From: Candidatus Nealsoniibacteriota bacterium
GTDB taxonomy: Bacteria > Patescibacteriota > Minisyncoccia > Minisyncoccales > PWPS01
NCBI GenBank assembly: GCA_003557065.1
Contig: PWPS01000004.1
Location: forward strand, 1 to 18,980
Direction: 5' to 3'
DNA: 18,980 nucleotides
Of the stretch, positions 1 through 7,536 are shown in pieces. Numbering within the stretch: the first letter of the stretch is position 1; every line of letters starts with the position of its first letter. The notes below the pieces were generated by a model that was not told the DNA's origin, ran no database searches, and worked only from the letters and a program-made list of their open reading frames with translations. Position numbers and translations under genes: made by a program.

Positions 1-1166
1 ATGTTTATTTCGAATGGCGAAAAGGTGAGATATGGACTGATGAGACGGAAAAGATGTCCGTCTCAAAAATTGGGGAATTTGAATTTACTTTAACGGATCT
101 GGATCCCGGAACGGAATATCATTTCAGAGCGGTGGTAGACTGGGGGATTGATCAAACCGACTCGAGTGAAGTCAAAAAAATAAAAACTTACAATTTTCCG
201 GAAATAGTAACAATGGAAGCTGAAGATGTTTCTTATAGCTCCGCTAATTTAAAGGGAGAATTACTTGAGATCGGAAAAGAAGAAGGCGTGGAAGTTTTTT
301 TCCGTTATCGTGAAAAGGGTGATGATTGGGGATTGCAAACGGAAAAGATGATTCGTGAAAGTCAAGGAACTTTTAACAAACAGATTTCAAATCTGTCTCA
401 GTCAACGGAATATGAATTTGAGGCGATAATGGAGTGGCAATCCGACATTGTTTATGGTGGCATATTTAACTTTGAAACAACGTCTCGGCCTCGGTCCGGC
501 GGCGGCGGCGGCGGAGTTTCCAGGTATTTTTTAAGACTGACCTCAAACGATCTCAGTGCGGGATCTTTGTATGGTGAAGGAAGATATCTTCCGGGAAGCT
601 CTGTTGATATAAGAGCGGTCCCCGAAGAAGGTTTTAGATTTGTACGGTGGGATAAGGGTGGTGAAGTTTTTTCCCGAAATCAGGAATACAGTTTTGTTAT
701 AGAGGGAGATATTAACTTAACGGCTATCTTTTCTCCAGTCCGGATTGAGCATATTGAATTTTTGGAGGATTTATCCGATCTTGAGACCGATTTGCAGGAA
801 AAAAATAAGTTACTGGAAAAAGATTTAAGAATATCAAATTTGGTAAAAGCAATCTTAAGTTCAATTGATGGTGAAGAGAATCCTGAAGTAAAGTATATTT
901 TGCAGAGCTATCTGAATAATATTGAAGGAAGAATAGAAGATCTAAAAACTGAAGTGGAAGAGATTGAGCAAAAATTACAAAGATATAGAAGGATTAAAGA
1001 GTTAACAGAAAGAAAAGAGAAAGCGCAAAGATTGATAGAGCTAATAGAATCTTTGGTGCATCAAGTCGATCCACAGAAGAGAGAGTTTATTGAAGATGTG
1101 GTTGGCTTGATAAGTAGTAATATCGAAAAAATTCGGGAAGATATTTTTATTTTAATTACTAATTGA
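1..1166 (+). CDS. Large surface/adhesin-like protein, Fn3-like and InlB B-repeat-like domains, 3' part only
   Basis: The reading frame is open from the left edge (first full codon at base 3), so the start and any signal peptide lie upstream; 387 residues are visible. Two Fn3-like units with a period of about 97 residues can be aligned by eye: the first begins VYFEWRKGE and ends FRAVVDW, the second begins VFFRYREKGD and ends FEAIMEW. A glycine linker (visible residues about 166-171) follows, then a roughly 70-residue unit with the pattern of divergent InlB B-repeats (...YLPGSSVDIRAVPEEGFRFVRW...) ending in NLTAIFSP. The last 130 residues are charged, heptad-like and probably coiled coil. There is no C-terminal membrane anchor or sortase motif. 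Such arrays are typical of secreted or cell-surface bacterial proteins; an adhesive role is inference. The next gene starts 8 nt after the stop, so co-transcription is likely. Confidence 0.8.
   Translation, partial: VYFEWRKGEIWTDETEKMSVSKIGEFEFTLTDLDPGTEYHFRAVVDWGIDQTDSSEVKKIKTYNFPEIVTMEAEDVSYSSANLKGELLEIGKEEGVEVFFRYREKGDDWGLQTEKMIRESQGTFNKQISNLSQSTEYEFEAIMEWQSDIVYGGIFNFETTSRPRSGGGGGGVSRYFLRLTSNDLSAGSLYGEGRYLPGSSVDIRAVPEEGFRFVRWDKGGEVFSRNQEYSFVIEGDINLTAIFSPVRIEHIEFLEDLSDLETDLQEKNKLLEKDLRISNLVKAILSSIDGEENPEVKYILQSYLNNIEGRIEDLKTEVEEIEQKLQRYRRIKELTERKEKAQRLIELIESLVHQVDPQKREFIEDVVGLISSNIEKIREDIFILITN
498..515 (+). repeat. (GGC)5GGA microsatellite encoding a hexaglycine linker
   Basis: Five perfect GGC triplets plus GGA, in frame, encode six glycines between the Fn3-like and InlB-like parts of the surface protein. 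This GC-only run stands out in an AT-rich neighbourhood. It could change length by slippage without breaking the frame. Confidence 0.8.
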
Positions 1167-1173
1167 AGATAAA

Positions 1174-1446
1174 ATGGTAACTGAAAAAAAACTTCAAATG
1201 GTAGAATGCTCTTTGGTAAAAAAGAAAAAGAACGGAATTTTGGTTCGCTTGAAGAGTGGTGAGGAGAAGAAAGTTCTGTTCAGTAAAAGAACAGCCATTA
1301 TAAAAACGGTTCTTAAATCCGATTTTTCAAAGTTGAAAGAAGAAAGAGCAAGTCTTGATCATCTTGAAGAGGGAGACGATTTGATTTATGAAGATAACGG
1401 TGTAGATGAAAGAAGTGCGCTGGTTAAGAAAGTTATTGTTGACTAA
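1174..1446 (+). CDS. Small hypothetical protein, probable beta-barrel-like fold
   Basis: I do not recognise this 90-residue protein. It has no signal peptide, membrane segment or cysteine pair (a single Cys at residue 12). It is Lys/Glu rich, with alternating hydrophobic strands (GILVRLKSGEEKKVLFSK, then LEEGDDLIYE, then ALVKKVIV). The motif order, strand-G-VRL-SGEEK-V-FSK-T followed by a turn before GDDLIYE, resembles small OB-like or DUF5666-like barrels, but this is only a visual impression. The ATG lies 8 nt after the stop of the surface-protein gene with a weak GAAGA ahead of it, so translation may be coupled. The promoter of the next small gene overlaps its last codons, which suggests its transcript ends or is joined there. 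Confidence 0.6.
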   Translation: MVTEKKLQMVECSLVKKKKNGILVRLKSGEEKKVLFSKRTAIIKTVLKSDFSKLKEERASLDHLEEGDDLIYEDNGVDERSALVKKVIVD

Positions 1447-1467
1447 AATTAATATTTATTGTATAAA
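1439..1467 (+). promoter_or_regulatory. Sigma70-like promoter for the zinc-ribbon gene
   Basis: TTGACT (1439-1444), a 17-nt spacer and TATAAA (1462-1467), five of six matches in each box. The -35 box overlaps the stop codon of the preceding gene. The expected start near 1474 lies just upstream of a perfect Shine-Dalgarno. Confidence 0.6.
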
Positions 1468-1476
1468 TAGGAAAAT

Positions 1477-1487
1477 TAAGGAGGTGA
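1477..1487 (+). promoter_or_regulatory. Perfect 11-nt Shine-Dalgarno that decides a CTG start
   Basis: TAAGGAGGTGA is the exact complement of the canonical 16S rRNA 3' end. No ATG, GTG or TTG opening a usable frame lies at the right distance: the GTG at 1485 hits TGA after four codons. The only open frame at suitable spacing begins CTG at 1495, 10 nt after the GGAGG core. Confidence 0.7.
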
Positions 1488-1494
1488 AGGGCGA

Positions 1495-1656
1495 CTGAAG
1501 ATTTCCAGGAAAAGATTGTGCCCTTATTGCATTAGTGGAAGAATACTGAAGTTAACGAGAAGGGGTTTTTTTACCTCTAGATATTATTGCAATGAATGTG
1601 AAAGCGAGTTTGTAGGAGCTAAGATCTTCAGAATCAGATTTTCTTGGAGAACTTGA
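1495..1656 (+). CDS. 53-residue basic zinc-ribbon protein, non-canonical CTG start
   Basis: Read from CTG at 1495, the frame encodes 53 residues with two CxxC pairs, CPYC (residues 9-12) and CNEC (32-35). The 19 residues between the pairs include the basic stretch LKLTRRG, and the tail ends FRIRFSWRT. This is a classic single zinc-ribbon layout. The protein is very basic, as expected for a nucleic-acid or ribosome-binding protein, but I recognise no specific family. Support for a real gene comes from its own promoter (1439-1467), the perfect Shine-Dalgarno (1477-1487), four metal-ligand cysteines and an intrinsic terminator directly downstream (1668-1691). In-frame alternatives are ATT at 1501 and TTG at 1516; the TTG is 31 nt from the Shine-Dalgarno and sits immediately before the first cysteine. 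A mutated ATG or a sequencing error at 1495 is possible. Confidence 0.6.
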   Translation: MKISRKRLCPYCISGRILKLTRRGFFTSRYYCNECESEFVGAKIFRIRFSWRT

Positions 1657-1667
1657 ACAACAATAAG

Positions 1668-1691
1668 ACGCCCCAAAAGGGGTGTTTTTTT
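1668..1691 (+). terminator. Intrinsic terminator after the zinc-ribbon gene
   Basis: The stem ACGCCCC / GGGGTGT has one G-T pair and an AAAA loop, and is followed by a run of T to 1691. It begins 12 nt after the stop codon. Confidence 0.85.
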
Positions 1692-1771
1692 GACATTGAT
1701 TTTTCTTTATTATAAACTAAATGATATTAATTATTAATAAGACTTTCTTATTTTGTAATTAAGAATATAAT
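1690..1771 (+). promoter_or_regulatory. Promoter region of the uvrBAC operon (two candidates)
   Basis: A consensus TATAAT at 1766-1771 lies 44 nt before the ATG, but its -35 region is poor. Upstream, TTGACA at 1690-1695 is separated by 15 nt from TATAAA at 1711-1716, overlapping the T-tract of the previous terminator. Either could drive the operon. No SOS-box-like palindrome was seen. Confidence 0.45.
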
Positions 1772-1782
1772 TAGAAGAGTAA

Positions 1783-1806
1783 CCCCTGGGTAAGTAATGC
1801 GAGGGG
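1783..1806 (+). promoter_or_regulatory. Hairpin that would mask the uvrB Shine-Dalgarno
   Basis: CCCCT (1783-1787) can pair with AGGGG (1802-1806) across a 14-nt loop. The 3' arm is the GAGGGG ribosome-binding site of uvrB, so the stem would compete with ribosome binding. Five base pairs is short, and a regulatory role is inference. Confidence 0.3.
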
Positions 1807-1815
1807 AAAGTTGTG

Positions 1816-3822
1816 ATGAATAATGAATTGAAATTACATTCGGAGTACTCTCCGGCGGGAGATCAACCACAAGCAATTAAAAAACTGATTAATGGAATAA
1901 ATAAAAAATATTCCGATCAGACGCTTTTGGGTATAACCGGATCGGGTAAAACTTTTACGGTTTCAAATGTAATAGAAAAGATTCAAAAACCAACCTTGGT
2001 AGTTAGTCATAATAAAACTTTGGCCGCTCAGCTTTGTAATGAGTTCAGAGAGTTTTTTCCCGACAATGCGGTTCATTATTTTGTTTCTTATTATGATTAT
2101 TATCAACCGGAAGCCTATATAAAATCCACTGATACCTATATTCGAAAAGAGGCAATGATAAACGAAGAGATTGACAGATTACGACACAAAACCACGACGG
2201 ATCTTCTTACCAGGAAAGATGTTATAGTTGTCGCTTCCGTGTCTTGCATTTACGATTTGGGTTTACCTAAAGAATACTTGGAAAATATTTTAGTTCTTGA
2301 GAAAGGACAAAAAATAGGGGTTAAGGGGTTGATAGAAAAACTTTTAAAAATGCAACTGGAGAGAACGCCATCCGTCTTGGAAAAGGGAAAATTCAGGGTC
2401 AGGGGTGAAAATTTTCAGATAATACCGACTAACGAAGATATTATTTATGATGTAGAAATTTCCGGTGGAAAAATAGATAGAATATTTGCGGTTGATTCCG
2501 TTGAAGGATTTATTCCCGGAAAGACTCCCGAAATAGAGAAAGTTCACATCTCTCCCGTTCGTCATTATGTTTCCAGTGAAGAGGGGATAAAAAGAGCTCT
2601 AAAAGGAATCGAGTCCGAACTCAAGAAGAGAGTTAAATATTTTGAAAAAAGAGATATGTTTTTGGAGGCGGAGCGCATTGAGCAAAGAACGAAAGAAGAT
2701 ATGGCGAAAATAAGGGAGAGAGGGTTTTGCCATGGAATAGAGAATTATACGATGCACCTTTCCGGAAGGAATCCCGGCGACACTCCCGCTTCGCTTTTGG
2801 ATTATTTCCCGAATGATTTTTTGACCATAATAGATGAGTCGCATATAACGGTGCCGCAAATTGATGGAATGTATCATGGTAATAAATCAAGAAAAGAACA
2901 TTTGATAGATGGGGGGTTCAGACTTCCTTCCGCTATGGAAAATAGACCCTTGACATTGAAAGAATTTGAAGAAAAAGTGGATCAAGTGATATATACATCA
3001 GCCACCCCGGCAGAATATGAAATAAAAAGAAGCAAACAGGTTGTTGAGCAAATAATAAGACCGACCGGATTAATTGATCCGAAGATAACTATAAAGCCTG
3101 CCAGAACTCAGATAAAAGATTTAGTTCCAAGATTAATCGATAGAGTTAAGAAAGGAGAAAGATCCCTGGTGACAACTTTAACCAAAAAAATGGCTGAGGA
3201 TCTTACGGAATACCTTGAATCGGAAGAAGATATAGAGGTTTCTTATTTGCATAGTGACATAGATTCTTTTGAAAGAATAAAAATATTAACAAAACTCAGA
3301 AAAGGAGATATAGATGTCATTGTGGGAGTTAATCTCTTAAGGGAGGGGCTTGATTTACCCGAGGTTTCCTTAGTGGCCATTCTTGATGCGGATCAAGAAG
3401 GATTCTTAAGAAGCGAAACAACGCTGATTCAAACCATGGGTAGAGCTGCCAGGAACGTAAACGGAGAGGTTTTGATCTATGCCGATAAGATGACCGAATC
3501 GATAAAGAGAGCTGTCGAAGTTACACGAGAAAGGAGAAAGAGACAGATGGAATATAATAAAAAGAACGGAATTACTCCGAAGACGGTTAAAAAGAAGATA
3601 GGTGATATAGCACCGGCTGAAAAGATTCTTGACTTGGAAACTTCGGTTTTACCGGAGGGAGAAAAGGATATTGATAAACTGATGAAAGAGAAGGAAAAAG
3701 AGATGAAAAGTGCGGCCAAGGATCTTAATTTTGAACTTGCCGCCATACTGCGAGATGAAATTCAAGCTCTTAAAGATAAAAGGAAAAATCATGAAAAAAA
3801 AGATAACGATAAAAGGAGCTAA
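1816..3822 (+). CDS. uvrB: Excinuclease ABC subunit B (UvrB)
   Basis: UvrB is the helicase-like damage-verification subunit of nucleotide excision repair: UvrA loads it on DNA and it recruits UvrC. The 668 residues match the family's usual length. Counting from the GTG at 1813: Walker A GITGSGKT at 40-47; the beta-hairpin that threads between DNA strands at 92-115 (YYDYYQPEAY...); the UvrB-specific DESH Walker B (IIDESH); superfamily 2 motifs including SATP and the MGRAARN arginine motif; and a C-terminal UVR domain (AAKDLNFELAAILRDEI) for UvrC contact. ATG at 1816 is chosen because it sits 9 nt from GAGGGG; GTG at 1813 is directly adjacent and also possible. It is the first gene of uvrB-uvrA-uvrC, and its 3' end overlaps uvrA by 32 nt. 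All catalytic motifs look intact. Confidence 0.97.
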   Translation: MNNELKLHSEYSPAGDQPQAIKKLINGINKKYSDQTLLGITGSGKTFTVSNVIEKIQKPTLVVSHNKTLAAQLCNEFREFFPDNAVHYFVSYYDYYQPEAYIKSTDTYIRKEAMINEEIDRLRHKTTTDLLTRKDVIVVASVSCIYDLGLPKEYLENILVLEKGQKIGVKGLIEKLLKMQLERTPSVLEKGKFRVRGENFQIIPTNEDIIYDVEISGGKIDRIFAVDSVEGFIPGKTPEIEKVHISPVRHYVSSEEGIKRALKGIESELKKRVKYFEKRDMFLEAERIEQRTKEDMAKIRERGFCHGIENYTMHLSGRNPGDTPASLLDYFPNDFLTIIDESHITVPQIDGMYHGNKSRKEHLIDGGFRLPSAMENRPLTLKEFEEKVDQVIYTSATPAEYEIKRSKQVVEQIIRPTGLIDPKITIKPARTQIKDLVPRLIDRVKKGERSLVTTLTKKMAEDLTEYLESEEDIEVSYLHSDIDSFERIKILTKLRKGDIDVIVGVNLLREGLDLPEVSLVAILDADQEGFLRSETTLIQTMGRAARNVNGEVLIYADKMTESIKRAVEVTRERRKRQMEYNKKNGITPKTVKKKIGDIAPAEKILDLETSVLPEGEKDIDKLMKEKEKEMKSAAKDLNFELAAILRDEIQALKDKRKNHEKKDNDKRS

Positions 3823-6304
3823 GCAACACAACTTAAAAGATGTGGATTTGGAAATTCCACGGAATAAAATGACGGTCTTTACCGGTGTATCGGGATCGGG
3901 AAAATCTTCTTTGGCTTTTGATACTATTTTTGCCGAAGGCCAAAGAAGATATGTGGAATCATTATCAGCTTATGCCAGACAATTCTTAAACCGAATGAAT
4001 AAACCCGAGGTTGATGAAATTGACGGTCTTTCACCGGCGATCTCAATTGATCAGAAAGCTCACTCCAGAAACCCTCGTTCAACGGTAGCAACAATAACTG
4101 AAATATATGACTTTCTCAGAGTTTTGTTCGCGCGAGTAGGAGTTCCTCATTGTCCGAATTGTGGGAGAAAAATACAACCTCTAACTGTTACGGAGATAGT
4201 TGATTCGATAATCAAGTTGGCTGATGAGGGTGATGAGCTAATCGTAATGGCAGAGGTGGTCAGGGGAAGAAAGGGTGAATATTACCAATTACTTTATGAT
4301 TTTTTGAATCAAGGTTTCGCGGAGGCGAGAATAGACAATAAGTTTAAATCACTCCGAGAAAGGGTTGTTTTGGACAAAAATAGAAAACATGAGATATCCA
4401 TTGTGATTGATCGAATACCGGCCGAAATGGATTTTTCAGAAAGAGAAGCTAGAATGAGGTTGGTTGAAGCGGTGGAGATAGCTCTCTCGAAAGGAGAAGG
4501 CTCTCTGCAACTTCTAATAGAACCGACCAAAAGTGAATATATATTTTCCGAAAAACTTTCTTGTCCGATCTGCAATTTTGCATACCCAACGATTGAACCA
4601 AGATTATTTTCTTTCAACAGTCCTTATGGGGCCTGCCCCGAATGCCGCGGAATAGGAAGAAAATCAAAAAGATCCGAAAAGCTCTGCCCCGAATGTAAAG
4701 GCAAAAGGTTACGACCGGAAGCTTTGAGTGTTCTTTTAAACGGAAAAAATATTACAGAAGTCACTGCAATGAAGGTAGAAGAGGCTACGGAATTTTTTCT
4801 TATGCTAGATGACAGCTTTACCGAATCACAGAATAAAATAGCCAAAGCTCCACTTAGAGAGATAAATGAAAGAATCGGTTTTCTGCTTGATATAGGATTG
4901 GATTATTTGACTTTGGACAGAAAAGCGGGAACTTTGTCCGGAGGAGAGGCGCAAAGAATAAGACTTGCTTCACAAGTCGGATCGGGTCTTGTCGGAACAT
5001 TATATATACTTGATGAGCCGACAATAGGACTCCATCAGCATGATAATGCCAGACTCATCAAAACCTTGCGTGATCTTCGTGATAAAGGAAATACCATAGT
5101 GGTTGTTGAGCATGACGAAGAAACTATTTTCGCCTCTGATCATTTGGTTGATTTCGGGCCGGGAGCGGGGGTAAATGGAGGGAATATAGTAGCCTCCGGG
5201 AAAATGCCTGATATTTTGGAAGATAAAAATGAGGATTCTTTAACATTAAAATACCTTAGAAGGGAAAAAAGAATCCCGGTTCCTAAGAAAAGAAGAAAAA
5301 TTGATTCGGGAACTCCCAAGATAAAGTTAAGAGGAGCGTCCTCCAATAATCTAAAAAATATAAATGTTGATTTTCCATTGAGAAGATTGGTGACGGTTAC
5401 CGGAGTTTCCGGATCCGGGAAATCCACATTAGTTTATGATACGCTCTACAAGCATCTCTCCAATACTTTACATGGTGCAAAAAAAAGAGCTGGAAAATTC
5501 AAAGAAATAAGCGGTATAGAATATATCGATAAGGTGATAAATATTGATCAGTCGCCGATTGGGAGAACTCCCAGATCAACACCTGCGACTTATGTAAGTG
5601 CCTGGACGGATATAAGAGATCTTTTTTCTTGGACCGATGAAGCCAAAATAAGAGGGTGGAAAAGGGGTAGATTCAGTTTTAATACCAAGGGTGGAAGATG
5701 TGAAAATTGTAATGGTTATGGTCATATTTCCGTCGAAATGCACTTCTTACCGACTGTGCAGGTCACTTGTGATGTTTGCCAAGGAAAGAGGTTTAATCAG
5801 GAAACTTTGGAGGTAAAGTACAGAGGGAAAAATATCTTCCAAGTTTTAGAGATGACCATAGAAGAGGCGATGGAATTTTTTATTGATACTCCTTGGATTC
5901 ATAGAAAACTTGAAATTCTTAACGAGGTCGGACTGGGTTATCTAACCTTAGGCCAGCCGGCTCCGACACTGTCCGGGGGAGAAGCTCAAAGAATTAAATT
6001 GGCGGCTGAGTTGGCAAAGAAAGATACTCGCAATACGCTTTATCTCCTGGATGAACCGACTGTAGGACTTCACTATGAAGATGTTAGAAAACTTATAAAT
6101 GTTCTCCAAAAATTGGTGGACAGAGGTAATTCGATCGTAATAATCGAACATAATCTGGAAATAATAAAGTCCGCCGATCATATCATTGATCTCGGACCCG
6201 GTGGTGGAGAGCACGGTGGAGAGATAGTCGTTACGGGATCGCCGGAGGCGATTAAGTCCAAAGCGAAAAGCAAGACAGCCGAATATCTAAGAAAAATCCT
6301 TTAA
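3791..6304 (+). CDS. uvrA: Excinuclease ABC subunit A (UvrA), short form lacking the insertion domain
   Basis: UvrA is the ABC-type ATPase dimer that scans DNA for lesions and delivers UvrB. The frame opens upstream inside uvrB, but MKKKITIKGAKQHNLK at 3791 matches the family start and has AAAGGA 7 nt upstream. Visible features are Walker A1 GVSGSGKSS (32-40), the UvrB-binding region starting near HCPNCG, signature 1 LSGGEAQRIRLA with DEPTIGLH, Walker A2 GVSGSGKST, the C-terminal zinc module CENCNG...CDVCQGKR, and signature 2 LSGGEAQRIKLA with DEPTVGLH. The protein has 837 residues against about 940 usually. The shortfall is localised: CPECRGIG (C282, C285) is separated from CPECKGKR (C299, C302) by only 13 residues, where family members normally carry an insertion domain of about 90-100 residues. 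The UvrB-binding region is retained, so this is not a class II UvrA2-like loss. Confidence 0.96.
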   Translation: MKKKITIKGAKQHNLKDVDLEIPRNKMTVFTGVSGSGKSSLAFDTIFAEGQRRYVESLSAYARQFLNRMNKPEVDEIDGLSPAISIDQKAHSRNPRSTVATITEIYDFLRVLFARVGVPHCPNCGRKIQPLTVTEIVDSIIKLADEGDELIVMAEVVRGRKGEYYQLLYDFLNQGFAEARIDNKFKSLRERVVLDKNRKHEISIVIDRIPAEMDFSEREARMRLVEAVEIALSKGEGSLQLLIEPTKSEYIFSEKLSCPICNFAYPTIEPRLFSFNSPYGACPECRGIGRKSKRSEKLCPECKGKRLRPEALSVLLNGKNITEVTAMKVEEATEFFLMLDDSFTESQNKIAKAPLREINERIGFLLDIGLDYLTLDRKAGTLSGGEAQRIRLASQVGSGLVGTLYILDEPTIGLHQHDNARLIKTLRDLRDKGNTIVVVEHDEETIFASDHLVDFGPGAGVNGGNIVASGKMPDILEDKNEDSLTLKYLRREKRIPVPKKRRKIDSGTPKIKLRGASSNNLKNINVDFPLRRLVTVTGVSGSGKSTLVYDTLYKHLSNTLHGAKKRAGKFKEISGIEYIDKVINIDQSPIGRTPRSTPATYVSAWTDIRDLFSWTDEAKIRGWKRGRFSFNTKGGRCENCNGYGHISVEMHFLPTVQVTCDVCQGKRFNQETLEVKYRGKNIFQVLEMTIEEAMEFFIDTPWIHRKLEILNEVGLGYLTLGQPAPTLSGGEAQRIKLAAELAKKDTRNTLYLLDEPTVGLHYEDVRKLINVLQKLVDRGNSIVIIEHNLEIIKSADHIIDLGPGGGEHGGEIVVTGSPEAIKSKAKSKTAEYLRKIL

Positions 6305-6305
6305 A

Positions 6306-7493
6306 ATGGAAAATATTAAAGAAAAAATAAAGAACCTTCCTGATTCTCCGGGAGTCTACATTTTTAAGGATGCAAGCGGAAGGATAATTTATATCGGAAA
6401 GGCCGGCAGTTTGTCCAAGAGAGTAGGTAGTTATTTCGTTAAATCAGCCGATCCGAAGGCTAGAAGAATGACTCAAGATGTTTCCGATATAGATTACAAA
6501 AACACTGAAACAGTGATTGAGGCTTTGATTTTGGAAGCTAAGTTGATTAAAGAACATGAACCCTTTTTTAATATAAAGGATAAGGACGATAAGAGCTTTC
6601 TTTATGTTCTTATTACCGATGAGACTTATCCAAGAGTAGTTCTGAAACGAGGTAGGGAGAAAAAAGAGGGGAGAGCCGTCTTCGGTCCTTTTGTTTCTTC
6701 TTCTTCTATCAGGCAAGCCTTGCGAATTATAAGAAGGATCTTTCCCTACAACACTCATACTGAAAATCAACTTAAAAAAATGAAACGTCCCTGTTTTCAT
6801 AATCAAATAGGGCTTTGTCCGGGGGCTTGTAGTGGGAGGTTGGATAAAGAAGAGTATCTTAAAGATATTAAAAATATAGAATTATTTTTCAAGGGGAAGA
6901 AGAAGACCGTTTTAAGATTGCTAAAAAAGAGAATGAAAGAAGTGGCGAAAGAGAAAGAGTTTGAGAAAGCACATAAACTAAAAAAGCAAATAGAGGCGGT
7001 GAATCATATATATGACACTGCGCTGATAACTTCTACCGAATCTGAAAATGATAATATAAGAATAGAGGGTTACGATATTTCCAATATAGGGGGAAAATTT
7101 GCGGTCGGAAGTATGGTTGTTTTTGAGGCGGGAGAATTGAAAAGGGAAGAATATAAAAGATTTAAAATAAAGACCGTTAATTCCATTGATGACGTTGGGA
7201 TGCTGAGAGAGGTTTTGGAAAGAAGATTCGATCATTCATGGAAAGCTCCGGATTTAGTTTTGGTGGATGGAGGTAGGGGACAGGTCGGCGTTGCAAAAGG
7301 CATTCTTAAAGAGAGAGGGATTGAAATTCCGGTTATCGGAATAGCCAAGGGCGCAAAAAGAGATAAAAATGAAATCATTGGTGATGTCTCTTTAAGAGTT
7401 AAAAAAGAAAATCTTATAAGGATAAGAGACGAGGCACATAGATTTGCGGTTAATTATCATAAGACTTTAAGAAGAAAAGACTTTTTAAATTAA
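6306..7493 (+). CDS. uvrC: Excinuclease ABC subunit C (UvrC), short form without C-terminal HhH
   Basis: UvrC makes both incisions around a lesion. This version has 395 residues, against roughly 600 usually. Present are the GIY-YIG nuclease (SPGVYIF...YIGKAG, residues 14-34), the cysteine segment (C163, C171, C175), a UVR motif near 218-232 for UvrB, and the RNase H-like nuclease for the 5' cut: YDISNIGG (256-263), DD at 295-296, LVDGGRGQ (319-326) and EAHRFAV (376-382), so the catalytic acids and histidine appear intact. Missing are the region normally lying between UVR and the RNase H domain and the tandem helix-hairpin-helix DNA-binding tail; the protein stops 19 residues after EAHRF begins. 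The residue where many UvrCs have the first cysteine of the cluster-binding set (FPxRTC) reads FPYNTH, so His151 replaces it. The ATG is 1 nt after the uvrA stop. Confidence 0.93.
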   Translation: MENIKEKIKNLPDSPGVYIFKDASGRIIYIGKAGSLSKRVGSYFVKSADPKARRMTQDVSDIDYKNTETVIEALILEAKLIKEHEPFFNIKDKDDKSFLYVLITDETYPRVVLKRGREKKEGRAVFGPFVSSSSIRQALRIIRRIFPYNTHTENQLKKMKRPCFHNQIGLCPGACSGRLDKEEYLKDIKNIELFFKGKKKTVLRLLKKRMKEVAKEKEFEKAHKLKKQIEAVNHIYDTALITSTESENDNIRIEGYDISNIGGKFAVGSMVVFEAGELKREEYKRFKIKTVNSIDDVGMLREVLERRFDHSWKAPDLVLVDGGRGQVGVAKGILKERGIEIPVIGIAKGAKRDKNEIIGDVSLRVKKENLIRIRDEAHRFAVNYHKTLRRKDFLN

Positions 7494-7504
7494 AGTTTTT
7501 TTAG

Positions 7505-7510
7505 TATACT
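7505..7510 (+). promoter_or_regulatory. Possible -10 box (TATACT) for the next gene
   Basis: TATACT lies in the 43-nt gap after uvrC. The upstream -35 region is only AT-rich (TTTTTAAA), so this is weak; read-through from the uvr operon is equally possible. Confidence 0.35.
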
Positions 7511-7536
7511 TCTCTAAGGAATAAAAAAATAAAAAT

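Noticed and set aside
1752..1775. AT palindrome TAATT-N8-AATTA upstream of uvrB as a repressor site
   Set aside because: Expected by chance in such AT-rich DNA and does not match a known SOS box.
3710..3790. 27-codon upstream extension of uvrA inside uvrB
   Set aside because: The extension does not resemble UvrA, and the ATG at 3791 gives the family N-terminus with a Shine-Dalgarno.
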